Assembly: GCA_011800155.1 (NCBI GenBank)
Contig: CM022369.1
Span: 1,736,001-1,800,000, forward strand
Source of the DNA: Flammulina velutipes
Taxonomy: Eukaryota > Basidiomycota > Agaricomycetes > Agaricales > Physalacriaceae
Length of the DNA stretch: 64,000 nucleotides
Direction: 5' to 3'
Of the stretch, positions 22,088 to 32,431 are shown piece by piece; position 1 is the first letter of the stretch; each line of letters begins with the position of its first letter. The notes beneath the pieces are model-generated. The model saw nothing but the letters and a program-made list of their open reading frames with translations. It was not told the DNA's origin and did no database searches. Both the position numbers and the translations under genes were made by a program.

Positions 22088-25000
22088 ATGGAGGTCTACA
22101 CCACTTCTTTCACTTATCCACGCCGGGCGCGACACACTCATTCTCCGTCCTCTTCACTTGACTACGCGCCCAACAACGAACTCAGAACAGGCGCCAGCGA
22201 GCCGTTTCCTACCTCACAGTCCATCCAGCAGTATATTGCGCCTAACGTTGTCTCAGATGCGGACCAGGACGCTATTGCAAAGCTTGCCATGCTGGCGGGC
22301 ACCCTTCACGGTTGTCATGTCGCCTACTTTCCTACAGACCAAGGCCGCGCTTGGAATTTCCACATTACGGGCCCGTACCAGCAAGTAATGGTTACTCGTG
22401 GTATGATTTTCAAAGAGTGTCCCGTTCAGGTGCCGTTCTCTGCTTCTCGCGCCCAGTTCACTACTGACGTGCACCCCGCAGCATCGCGCTGCTATCAAAG
22501 TTACACGTTCAGAGATTCTTGATTCTCCTTCTTCGAAGCCTGCTCTAAAGCCTGAAGTTCGCCGACGACTCGATGACATTGCCTCGCAAACGCTCGCCCA
22601 TATCGCCGTCGTCAACAGTCCATTAGCCCTGTCTAATCGCACTCCTCCCGACGGCATCAGCAGCAGTGCCGGATGGTCGGGCTTGGAGACTGAACGTATA
22701 TGCGAACTCGTAGTCACCGGACCAGGAGACTCTGTCGATCTCGCTCGAGTCAGGCTGCTTGTCATGTTAGATGAACTCGTACGCCAACACATTCCCTTAC
22801 TCACACGCTTCTAACGTGGCTTGCAGAGCGGACTCAAGGCTGAAATGTGCGAGCTGGATCATCAAATGATCCCCATTCTTGCCGGCAAGAAGAGACAAAT
22901 CCTACAATCCATCCAAGAGGAAACTGGGACCAATATCTATCTCCCTTCGCCGTTGCAGGGTTTGGTTGGTCCCGACATCTCCTTGTCGCCCGAAAATACT
23001 GGTGCATCTCGCTCGAACAGCGTCGTCTGGATCACCGGCGAGTTTTTCGGTGTTCAACGTGCACGCGATATGCTTTACCAAGGCTCGACGAACAAGGTAA
23101 TATTTCAGACCGACTAGTTCGGCATCCAAAGTCTCACCGTTTTGACAGAGCAAATCCGTCATTTCTCGGGATACGGCCATTTTACCCCGCAAGCTTGACT
23201 GGATGGTGACAGACCGCCCAGATGACCTCAAGGCTATAATGACTGACAACGCCACGTTCATTCAATTCCCTCCCCTGGGTAGCTCGACCAGTCTCATCAC
23301 CGTATTTGGCGATAGTCGTGTTAACATTCAACGAACAATACGATCTATCATGCAGCTCGTACGTTTTCTCGTTTCCATTCCATTCTTGCAACTGACATAT
23401 GGCAGGCCTGTAACTATTACGTGGGATCGTTCTGGCTTCTTCCAGTTCAGTTTAATGCACTACTGCCGCCTGCGTCTCTTGCAGCGTCACAGGTTGCGAC
23501 GCTGCTCAAGCAGATCTCCATCACTACCGGCGCTGAGGTTGTCTTCAAGAGCATGTGTTTTGAAATGCACGGGCTGGAGCAAGAAGTTAGGGCGGCTGTC
23601 AACATGGTTATGGAGTTGGATATTATCAAGGTCAGTTTGCCTAGTAGACGACCACTCCCTTCTAAAAAAAAACTCGCATATAGGCCTTCCAACATGAGAT
23701 TCGATTTCAGATCGAGCTGTCCAACGAGCACCGCGAATTCATTAGTGGCAAGAAGAACGGCAAAATCAACAAGATCATGCAGACAACTAACGTCAAGATC
23801 AAGTTCGAGACATTCAATGATCATAACTTCCTCATCGATATTTCTGGTCCCGATGGCTCCGTCCTGACCGGCCTATCTCTCTTACAGGAAGAACTCCCCG
23901 CTGAGATATCCTTCCATGTTCCAGAGGCGTATCACAAGCGCATAATCGGTGTCGGTGGAAGAAGCATCCAGCGTATCATGAAGAAGTACGGCGTCTATGT
24001 GAAGTTCTCAAATGCAGAAGAGTTTGCTGCCCTCGGCGGGTACAACGACAACGACGATAATGTCGTCGCGCGCACGCCTGCAAAGAATGCCATCAACTTG
24101 GAAAATCTCAAACAGTCTGTGATGGAACTCGTTAGCCCCAAGGTATTATCTAGTCTGTGTTGCATCATTCACACTGACTTTTCTTAGGACAAAGACTTCG
24201 TTAACGAAACGGTCGCCATTCCTAGGCGTTACCATCGTACTCTCCTTGGGGATAAAAGCATTTTCATCCACGACATTGAAACCAAGACAAACTCTCGCGT
24301 CCGTTTTCCCGATAAAGAAATTGCCTCTGACGTTGTGACAATTTTTGGACCTGAAAGCCAGGTTCAGATTGCTGCTGCGATGCTACTTGTGAGTTTCTCA
24401 CCCTCTCTTTGCCACCCTCTGCTTATAGCCCGTAGGATCACGTACCTTTCGAGGCGGACATGGCTGTACCGCCTAACGTCGAACTCCTCCGCCTCTGCAG
24501 CTCCCCCGAGTTCCTATCTTTCACCGAAGGCATCAAACGGGATATGCAAGTCTCCATTACTCCAAGCTTCAAATCGTTCACTGCAAATGGAAGTGCGACG
24601 TCGGAACCACCTTCGGAATATTCATTTAAATTCCGTTGCCAGAGGAGTAACAGTGATTTCCTAATCACAGGTAGAGAGATGCTAGAGCAGTGGCTAGTGA
24701 ACCACAATGTCCATGTCTACCCCTCCCCCACGGCCCATAGTCACAAACGTGGTGACTCATTCGCGGAATCCTTCCCTCACTTCGACAGCAAAGTTCTATC
24801 GGCCACGAAAGCTAGAGGAGAATGGCCTACCGTCCCCACGCATGGTCATCATCTTGGGGTATTCGGCGCACACAGACAAACGGAATCGGCAGACATGACG
24901 CGCGTTGAACCAGTTCTTGGTCTCGGCGAACGACGTTTGCGCATGGCGAATTCATCCCCAGATGTGAAGGCACTGTTCAACGCCCCCGCCTACATCTACA

Positions 25001-25510
25001 ATGTTGAAGAAGATGATAACCAAGGACCTTACCTGCCCAACCCTCCGCTGGAGTATTGGTCTCCATTACCGCCCATCGTGAGTCATTCGTGCCGAATTCC
25101 GTCCATTCCTTTTTCTTACCATTCAACAGGGATCTGGTATACCAACCCGTACGCGGAACACCGCCGAGGATGCGCTCAAGCGTGGTTCAGATTCGCTACT
25201 TGAGGCCAAGTTGAAGGAACAGATTTCCAAGCCCCGTGCTCTCAACAACCGCGCACAGTCCCTCGACTTGACCTATTCTTTGTCACGCATCACTGAATCT
25301 TCTGGTCTACCTCTTCCCCCAGATTCCCCTACCAACTCAGGTGGAGATACGAATGGTAATTCGAGCCCGATTTCAATGACTGCGCCGTCTTTCCCGAGCG
25401 TCTATGGTCCTCCAAAGTCTTCTCGCTCGTCGGTTATTGGCAGTGGGCGATCTTACGACGACGAGGTTGATGAAGAAGCTTCGCGCATGATTTCGAATTT
25501 GGGGCTTTGA
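22088..25510 (+). CDS. Multi-KH-domain RNA-binding protein
   Basis: Long cytosolic protein of roughly 950 residues with several KH-like units. The clearest signatures are LAGKKRQILQSIQEETGTNI, ISGKKNGKINKIMQTTNVKI, IIGVGGRSIQRIMKKYGVYV and LLGDKSIFIHDIETKTNSRV, each a G-x-x-G loop followed by the KH helix. Earlier units (residues about 30-330) are more diverged. The C-terminal third is low-complexity, Ser/Pro-rich and ends EEASRMISNLGL. At least nine short introns. It resembles the KH proteins found across fungi, such as budding yeast YLL032C, for which the RNA targets are unclear. Convergent with the V-ATPase gene. Confidence 0.85.
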
Positions 25511-25797
25511 AGACGAACCTTTCAAAAGAAAAAGGATATCAGACTAGGCATAATCTATTTCTGAAGTACATACATTACATTTTTACATCCTCCCTCTCCT
25601 TTATAACCGACTATGCACGGTTTGTACCTACATCGACACATTGTCTTCGCCCTCTTGCTATCTTCACATCAATCCACAATCCAGTTGTACAATTTGGTCC
25701 TACGACAGTAGGCTGGTCGTATCGTTATATCTCAAGTAATAGAATTATTTAAATGGTATGCGAATGGCTGATCAAACAAGGTGGTACAGTATGACCG

Positions 25798-27350
25798 CTA
25801 AACAATCCATGGTACTTCGTACATCACAAAATCGTAGAAGTCCTGTTCCATTAACGCTTGGTATTCACCCACAAAGTCTTCGTTCTGGGTACCTTTGCCT
25901 CCACGCTTGGAACTAGACCCCAAGTACGCGAATTGTGCTTGGAGGAGTTGGAATAACTTCTTTGCGGACTTAGAGTCAGGCTATAGTGACTATCATGAGC
26001 TATCAGTGGCGATGAGACCGGGGCTCTTTACCTTAACAGCCAGTCCAATATAATTTGCAGGCAACCCATATCTCAGGACACTCTCTACAAATAATCGGAC
26101 GACCTTGAGATGCACGAGAAGTTGGAATGCCTCCGAAAAATTCGTTCGTGAGACGTGCAGTAGCTCCGCCTACACAATCAGTCCTTGAATCTGACGTTGA
26201 AATAGGATACATACCCAGAGTTCTTTCTCTGTGGTGTCGGCTGTTTGAAGCTCGTGTTGCTGCTTCTGGATCTCCTCTTCAGAGTATACGAAATCGCGAA
26301 CGATGAATCTAGAAAGTGATCAATGCTCAGCCTTGAGTGGTGTTGGGCGCATACTTGTGCTCTCTGCATTTCTGAATGAACTCGTCGTGTACGCGCCTGA
26401 ATACTACGACGGTGCTGAGGGTGTATTCGTCGTCCGATGCGATGGTCCTGGGCGAGTGAGGTTAGAAGGAAAAGGAATATGAAATTAGCTGTATACTTTG
26501 CGGATCGTGGAACTACCATTGTAGATAGTCTTTCGTAGCCGCTGTTCCACTCTTTTGTCTGGTTCCTATATTGTTTTAGCTTCCAATATTGGTGGCGAAG
26601 GACAGACTTACTTGGGGATGGCAACGACGAGAGTTTCGAGGTATTCAGAGTCCTCGATAAAGTCTTCTTTATGAACAATTTCGGCAAGAGATCGCACTGA
26701 TAGATTTCCGCTGAGATGAGGAGTTAGATGGGGAATATTGGGAACATATGGACGTACGTCTTCTTGCGTTGCATTTGAACTAACGAGCCCTTGACCAGAT
26801 TATAGTTGGCCAGCTTCGTGCGCATGGAATTATCGATGGAGGACATTTCCTGGAACTCGTTGGATGAAATCGCGACGTAAGGTAATGCAGAATCGCACTT
26901 TGTTCAGAGAATCCACGGTCTCAGGCAGGCTCCTCTGTAGCCCATACCGTCCCTCGTTCCACTTCCATCCACTGAGAACATAGTCATCGACGCTCTCTTC
27001 GTTGACAACTATGTGTTGAGCAAGTTTGGATGCGTCGTTGTTGACAAGGTTGCGCAAGGTTTCCACAACCTTGGCCACAGTCGCGGTGAAGTATGTGTCC
27101 TGTTTGGGGAGCTCTTCGGAGAGAGAAACAAGATTATCGAGCGTTCCTGTCTAGCAGCATAGATGTGAATACGAACGATCAAGGCATCGAACAAGCGTAC
27201 TTTGAACGATGGAATGGCAAGAGTAGCGATGGAATTAGGAGGAATTGACTTTATATTATGAGAGACCTTATCCGAGAATTCTTGTTGGAGGCCTTCAGTA
27301 TCGCCGTTGAGCGGTGCAGATATGAGCCAGGTGCTCTGGTCAGAAGGCAT
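25798..27350 (-). CDS. VMA5: V-type proton ATPase subunit C (Vma5)
   Basis: Subunit C clamps the V1 stalk to Vo and is released when the pump is switched off. The N-terminus [20 protein letters not shown] and the next blocks ([70 protein letters not shown]) match Vma5. The C-terminal half has [61 protein letters not shown] and [20 protein letters not shown]. The end [14 protein letters not shown] is the fungal form. At least eight introns. The start is the ATG at 27350. Confidence 0.92.
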
Positions 27351-27419
27351 GGTGGTCGTTACTCGCAGAAGGGTGGCTGTTGTTTGCCAGCGGTCCGACA
27401 TTCCGATCTCATCTTTCCC
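27351..27419. promoter_or_regulatory. Very short divergent promoter VMA5 / sulfurtransferase
   Basis: Only 69 bases lie between the two start codons. Leaders must overlap coding sequence or be extremely short, unless the inner ATG at 27480 of the sulfurtransferase is used. Confidence 0.6.
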
Positions 27420-28641
27420 ATGTTCAGTCCCAATCCATCGGCGACTCAGCTCGGCAGACGCTTCTTCTCTTCGTCCACCATGTCTTCCTTGTTGTTGTCT
27501 CCGAAAAAACTCAGCCAAATGCTCAGCACAAGCAAGAATATCAAGGTACTGGACGCGTCCTGGTTCATGCCAAACTCGACACGGAACGCCAAAGCGGAAT
27601 TTCTCGTCAAACATTTACCTGGAGCCCAATATCTCGACTTGGACAAGGTCGCCAGCTCCCACGAACTTGGTCTCAAGCATATGATGCCAACTGCGTCTGT
27701 CTTTGCCGACGCTTGTGGTAAGTCTGTTTCAAGGAATCAGAGCTCAGGACAGACCACGACAATCAGGAAAATTCGGCATCTTACCCAGCACATCGGTCGT
27801 CTTGTGAGGCTGTCAGACTACCATCGTACCCAAGTCTAAAGTGTATCTAGATATGACTCTCACGGCGTATTCTCGTCGCCCCGTGCCCTTTTCATGTTCA
27901 GGTCCTTCGGTCATGTCAATTCCAGTATCTTGAATGGAGGACTTCCGCTATGGGAAAACTCGGGGCTCGCAATTGAGAATGGTGAAGCCGCACGACCTCA
28001 AGTTGCCGACTATCCAACGCCACAACTAGATGTGAATGCCATTAGAGGTAACATCAATATATTCCAGTCAAAAGGCGCACAGCATCAACGGATGTCTTTT
28101 CCACTAGATTACACTCAAATGGTCGCCAACTCTTCCATCGAATCTGGCGCCGAAATTGTTCTAGATGCGCGTTCGCAAGGCAGGTGAGTACAAAGGCTAT
28201 CCTCGGGCCCGCCATCAACTCAAACTCCTCAAGATTTCAAGGTATAGATCCCGAACCTCGCCCGGGGCTATCTTCGGGGCACATGCCAAACTCGTACTCC
28301 ATGCCATTCAACACGTTTTTGGACACGGAGACTGCCTCCAACGGGGCATCATACACCGTCATGAAGTCTCCTGCAGAGATTCGCCAAGCGCTTACCGACG
28401 CTATTGGGGAACCACACCTTGAGGCTATTATGAAGGGAAGCGCCAGTGTCGCGACCACTTGTGGAAGCGGAATGACAGCAGCGGTACTCTGGTTAGGCTT
28501 AAAACTGCTGGGCGTCGAGCGAATCGGCCTGTACGATGAGGTGCGTTTTTGCGGCTCAAATCATACCAGACTCATCGAGTTTCCTAGTCGTGGACGGGAT
28601 ACGCTATGCGACCCTCCAGTGTTATCCGAAAATCCGGATAA
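27420..28641 (+). CDS. 3-mercaptopyruvate / thiosulfate sulfurtransferase (two rhodanese domains)
   Basis: Transfers sulfur from mercaptopyruvate or thiosulfate to acceptors, including tRNA thiolation through Tum1 in yeast. Domain 1: LLLSPKKLSQMLSTSKNIKV, DASWFMP, KHLPGAQYLDLDKVAS, YDSHGVFSSPRALFMFRSFG, LNGGLPLW. Domain 2: ESGAEIVLDARSQGRF, PRPGLSSGHMPNSYSMPFNT, then the active-site loop TTCGSGMTAAVLWLG, where CGSG is the mercaptopyruvate-type loop. It ends YDESWTGYAMRPSSVIRKSG. Six introns, all GT-AG. The N-terminus before the inner ATG (27480) is Arg/Ser-rich (GRRFFSSST), so dual mitochondrial and cytosolic forms are plausible. Confidence 0.9.
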
Positions 28642-28867
28642 TCTGCTCAACTACATCTCGATGAGTCGTTTCACTGCCAGTCAATGAATGTGGGAACAGG
28701 CCTACACACACCCTTGCCACCCTGATACTGGTTGCATTTGGTGATCATTGGTAGTATTCATGTCAGTGGGTATTAATGTATTATTAACAACAATAAATCA
28801 GCGGCGGCAAGCTATCGTACAGCGATACAATCTAGGTATACATGACAAATCCAAACTGGCCTAATGA

Positions 28868-29425
28868 TTACAGAACTTCATGGAGGACATCCATGAATGG
28901 TGGTGGTGGAATTCGAGGCAGCTTCCCAATAGCTTTCCCCCCTGTGCAATGGATGAGTATCAACTCGCAGCAGACACGAGCAGCGGCAACGAACCCTTTC
29001 CTGAATACTGCACTTCAACCCGATGATTTTGACCTCGGCGAAGGATAGTTAATCTCCAGCTGAAAGAGGTGTAAGCGACGGGTACGCGTCTTGGTATGCA
29101 GGTACGCACCTTTCGAGCATCAATATGTTGAAATTCTTCTTCTCAACCTCTTGCATCAATTGTTGGCGCGCAAATATCACCGCGTTTCGCAGTGCTGAAC
29201 GATTTAAAGACTTCACGTCGAAGACGTATGTTCCGCGCGTATCTATGTCGCTGATGGCAACCACGTCGAGGATGACTATCAAAACGAGACGTTAGTTCAT
29301 GCTTGCTGTGAAGAAGTGAACTCAGACGCACTTTCTTCGTCGTAGTACATACAGACGGGGCTGACAGCTTTGCTGTCAACAACCTCCCACGGAGCCTCCC
29401 AATGTCGTCGTAATTTGAAGACCAT
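28868..29425 (-). CDS. Unknown conserved-looking protein, about 132 residues
   Basis: Four exons with consistent phases: MVFKLRRHWEAPWEVVDSKA, VCMYYDEE, IILDVVAISDIDTRGTYVFD, VKSLNRSALRNAVIFARQQL, MQEVEKKNFNILMLE, SWRLTILRRGQNHRVEVQYS, GKGGKAIGKLPRIPPPPFMD, ending VLHEVL. The fold looks mixed alpha/beta with an amphipathic helix in the middle. No signal peptide, membrane segment or catalytic motif that I recognise. The compact, phase-clean structure and charged helix argue for a real gene. The TATA-like CTTTATAAAG at 29508 may serve it or the opposite strand. Confidence 0.65.
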
Positions 29426-29569
29426 CGAAACGAGGAGTGAAAGTATGTGTGTTATATTGACGGGCTATAGCAGACCAGCATATCACAGCACCTTTGGCAC
29501 GCTGTCCCTTTATAAAGAACGACGACACACCGCCACCATTGCGGATATTGATCTTAGATCTTGATTAAG

Positions 29570-30103
29570 ATGACCGAAGAGGAAAGCGTGTTTGAATATA
29601 CGGACGGCAAACGTTACGAGTCGGATCGACCACAGGTAAAAATGACTAGTACTTCGCCGGCTAACTTGCGCCGCTCGGATACGTTGATTCACTTTTGTCA
29701 GAGTTGCTGATAAACGATTGCCAACAAGCGTATTTCCTACCTCAACTCCTATGATCTATCTTCCTCCTATCTATCAAGCTTCAGACTGATGCTACCATAC
29801 ATTGTACAACTGCGCCCAATCGTATCTACTGCGCCAAAGTGTCAACTTCTAACGTGGACCAATCGTAGTGCCGTCCGCTTTCGCCTTGATCTGCGCGGTC
29901 TCTACTGTACATATCACCTTCGCTTGATTAAACTGAGACGGGCAAAATACACGGATGAGTCAATTCTTCTGACCGTAACGGATGGAAATCTTGATGCTGG
30001 GGATTCCGACAATACCCCCGAGCTCGGATTGTGGAACGTGACCGCCGCATATGAAGCACCGGCCTACGCCACTGGTTCAAATGTTATACAACGGTCAGAG
30101 TAA
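29570..30103 (+). pseudogene. Possible 5' relic of an AdoMet methyltransferase-like gene
   Basis: The ATG at 29570 starts MTEEESVFEYTDGKRYESDR, ending PQ before a good donor (GTAAAA). This opening resembles the N-termini of fungal LaeA-like methyltransferases, which usually continue into a Tyr-x-LPND segment. After the intron one frame offers only AYFLP and then stops. Another frame stays open to 30103 with a product (for example LTWTNRSAVRFRLDLRG) that I do not recognise. No glycine-rich AdoMet motif follows. Either a truncated gene, or a short unrelated gene with an accidental resemblance. Confidence 0.3.
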
Positions 30104-30341
30104 TGACCATACAAAGTGTGTTATCAAAATGAGAGCCGGGTACCATTGGACGAAAACATTAGTCAATTCTGAGTCAATCTGGCGGTTAGAGATGCTTCGA
30201 TTACTATACTATATGATGAATGCTATCCTCCTCAGAGGCACGCCACAGTCCGGTCAGGAGCCACATCTGAGTCACATATCAGCTGTCACTGTCGCTCATG
30301 AATCCATTGAAAATCCTCCATGTCGTGAATAGAATAAATCG
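30104..30341. other. Intergenic
   Basis: No supported gene, RNA or repeat between the possible relic and the end of the copper-protein gene. Confidence 0.5.
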
Positions 30342-31172
30342 TTACAGGAAGAGGCTTGCCAGCGCCACAAGTGATATAGTGACGACCGGGGCCTGCCACA
30401 TCATGGCAGCATCCGAATCCGATTCACTAGCCTCATCCCCATCCTCATCATGATCTCCATGGTCGGTCGAAGTTGAATTGGTGCATTCTTCCGTGATTTG
30501 GAAGTCGCTGGAGAGCGTCAAGTCCGCACACTGGAATGATTGTCAGCTTGCTGTTTCGAGGGAGATGTCGTTCATACCTGGTAGAGACCTCCGTCAGATC
30601 CCTGCATGACGATCTAAGAAATGCGGTTAACGAAAGCTCATTAGTGCGACTGAGTTGGGAATGTCAATTCACCTGGATGGTTATGTTTGCTCCGTCTTGT
30701 ACGCCGTCGATACCGGTATTGCTGAGGTCCAGTGGAATGCAGTAGGTACCGCCAGTTTCTTGCTGTACGAAGTTGCGAACTAGTTGATCTTTCCCATCGG
30801 AGGTTGTGAAGTTGTCGAATGAATTGGGGTTTTGCACTGTGGAGAGCAGTACTCCGGCTAGTGAGAGCAGCGATAAATGTTAATGAACCTCCAGATGGCG
30901 CGTTTTACCCACCAGTGAAATCATGACCCGATGTGACCGTAAAGAAACCTCCAGATAGAGGGAAGGTGCTTCGGTTAGTGGCGGCGTCGTTATGACCACC
31001 TATAGGAGAGTATAAGCCTGTGGCTAGAGGATACTGAGACCCTTTCTAACATACCACAAAACAGGACCTCATCCTCATCCGAAAAAGGACCCCGAGGTTC
31101 GGGAAAGTCGAGCGTGAAGTGCGCCAAGCTGGACGAGCACAGGACGGCAAGGAAGATCAGACGAGAGAACAT
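30342..31172 (-). CDS. BIM1-like (X325, LPMO-fold) GPI-anchored copper-binding protein
   Basis: Secreted and GPI-anchored. The signal peptide MFSRLIFLAVLCSSSLA is followed directly by HFTLDFPEPRGPF, giving a mature N-terminal histidine as in copper-binding LPMO-like proteins. Further family marks: CGGHNDAATNRSTFPLSGGF, a GHDFT strand, FVQQETGGTYCIPLD and YQCADLTL, giving four cysteines for two disulfides. A Ser/Thr/Asp-rich linker then leads to a hydrophobic C-terminal tail VTISLVALASLFL, the GPI-attachment signal. The X325/BIM1 family binds Cu(II) without oxidative cleavage activity and helps copper uptake in Cryptococcus. Several introns; TATA-like CATATAA about 50 bases upstream. Confidence 0.85.
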
Positions 31173-31238
31173 GGCGAACTGATAGGAGTGGTGGTCTTGT
31201 TAACTTCTCCCAAGTGTGAGGCTCTTATATGGTAGACA

Positions 31239-31291
31239 TTCAAAAAACTTTTTTTCTGTGCCACATGCCAAGCAACTTCAAAAAACTTTTT
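31239..31291. repeat. 15-bp direct repeat TTCAAAAAACTTTTT, two copies
   Basis: Identical words begin at 31239 and 31277, 38 bases apart, about 70-110 bases upstream of the copper-protein start codon on the minus strand. Confidence 0.8.
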
Positions 31292-31513
31292 GTAGAGACA
31301 GGGGCTTCCGAGAATTTTGCCAAGGCGACGTGATGGAGGGCGCTCCAGTGGGTACCGCCACAGAAGGGGCCAGTTTCGGTGCGCGACAAAGCCGAAAGTC
31401 GTTTATTATTGAGGTCGTCGCCGGGTTCGGGGACTTGCTTGATACCATCCGGGTTGTAGGCGACTGAGAAAGGTTACGCGTAAAGGCCATGTCGTGGGAT
31501 AAGAATGTTGACA

Positions 31514-31572
31514 TGAACGTTGAGCCCAAGCCTCATGGAACGATAGCGCCGAGCCTCAGGCCTCAACGTTCA
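31514..31572. repeat. 11-bp inverted repeat
   Basis: TGAACGTTGAG at 31514-31524 is the exact reverse complement of CTCAACGTTCA at 31562-31572, 37 bases between arms, about 150 bases before the rhodanese start. Confidence 0.8.
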
Positions 31573-31723
31573 AACGTTCACCGTTCAAGTCTGTAACTCA
31601 TAACACGACTCGACGCAAACAGTGGCTAAGAATGGCGTAGTGTGAGTAATCCATTTCGGCAATAACCGAAGACGCGTTGTACATAGGTCAACAACTTACT
31701 TATCAACCTCTCCATTCGACGCC

Positions 31724-32361
31724 ATGCTCCGCCTGACTTTCAGCGCCGCCAAAGGGGCATTTCGTCCCGTAGCCCGCGCAGCAATCGCTGCTCGCCCAGC
31801 CTTGATGTTTGCGCGTTTCGAATCCACCACGCCTTCGGCGCCAAAGTACAAATCAAAAGAAGAGGGAGAACGAAAGGCCTCACTCTTGCAGGATTGGGAA
31901 GCTCCCGTTATTTCTTACGCAGAGCTAAAACCCAAAACGCAAAGCCCAGCGCCGGTATGCTATTTGAACTAGCAACATTCAATCTACTGAGAAATCTATC
32001 ACAGAATAGCTATCTTATTGATGTACGCGAACCGGACGAAGTAGCCCAAGGGATGATTCCATCCGCCGTCAACCTCCCTCTATCTACTTTGGGAGATGCT
32101 TTGAACCTCAACGACGCCGATTTTAAGAAGACATACGGATTTGACAAGCCCAAAAGGCACCAGGAAGTGACCTTTTATTGTCGAAGTGGCAAACGTAGTT
32201 CCACCGCGAGCGATGTTGCTGAACGGAACGGGTATAAAAGGTGAGTGCAACTATAGGGAAAGTGTGGTATGGACTCATCAAGTACTAGGGTTCTCAATTA
32301 CAAGGGATCGTGGCTTGAATGGACCAAGAATGAGGTTGAAGGAGCTGAGAAAACACAATGA
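31724..32361 (+). CDS. Single-domain mitochondrial rhodanese
   Basis: Three exons encode about 180 residues. The N-terminus MLRLTFSAAKGAFRPVARAA is Arg/Ala-rich without acids, a mitochondrial presequence. The rhodanese fold follows: ISYAELK, NSYLIDVREPDEVAQGMIPS, AVNLPLSTLG, then the active-site loop TFYCRSGKRSSTASDVAE with the catalytic cysteine, and LNYKGSWLEWTKNEVEG at the end. The CRSGKRS loop matches thiosulfate sulfurtransferases of the yeast Rdl1/Rdl2 (AIM42) type, which make persulfides from thiosulfate. Convergent with PUP3, only 70 bases between stops. Confidence 0.9.
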
Positions 32362-32431
32362 CGATCTTGAGGTTGGCTATCCGACGCGACCGGCGATAAA
32401 GAAACAGTGATTGAGAATACATTGTACAAGC

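Larger units (their letters stand above)
31173..31723. other. Divergent intergenic region with short repeats
   Basis: 551 bases between divergent genes. It holds the TATA-like word for the copper-protein gene (CATATAA on the minus strand near 31224-31230), a 15-bp direct repeat (31239-31291), an 11-bp inverted repeat (31514-31572) and an ACGTTCA triplet cluster (31567-31586). No gene. Confidence 0.6.
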
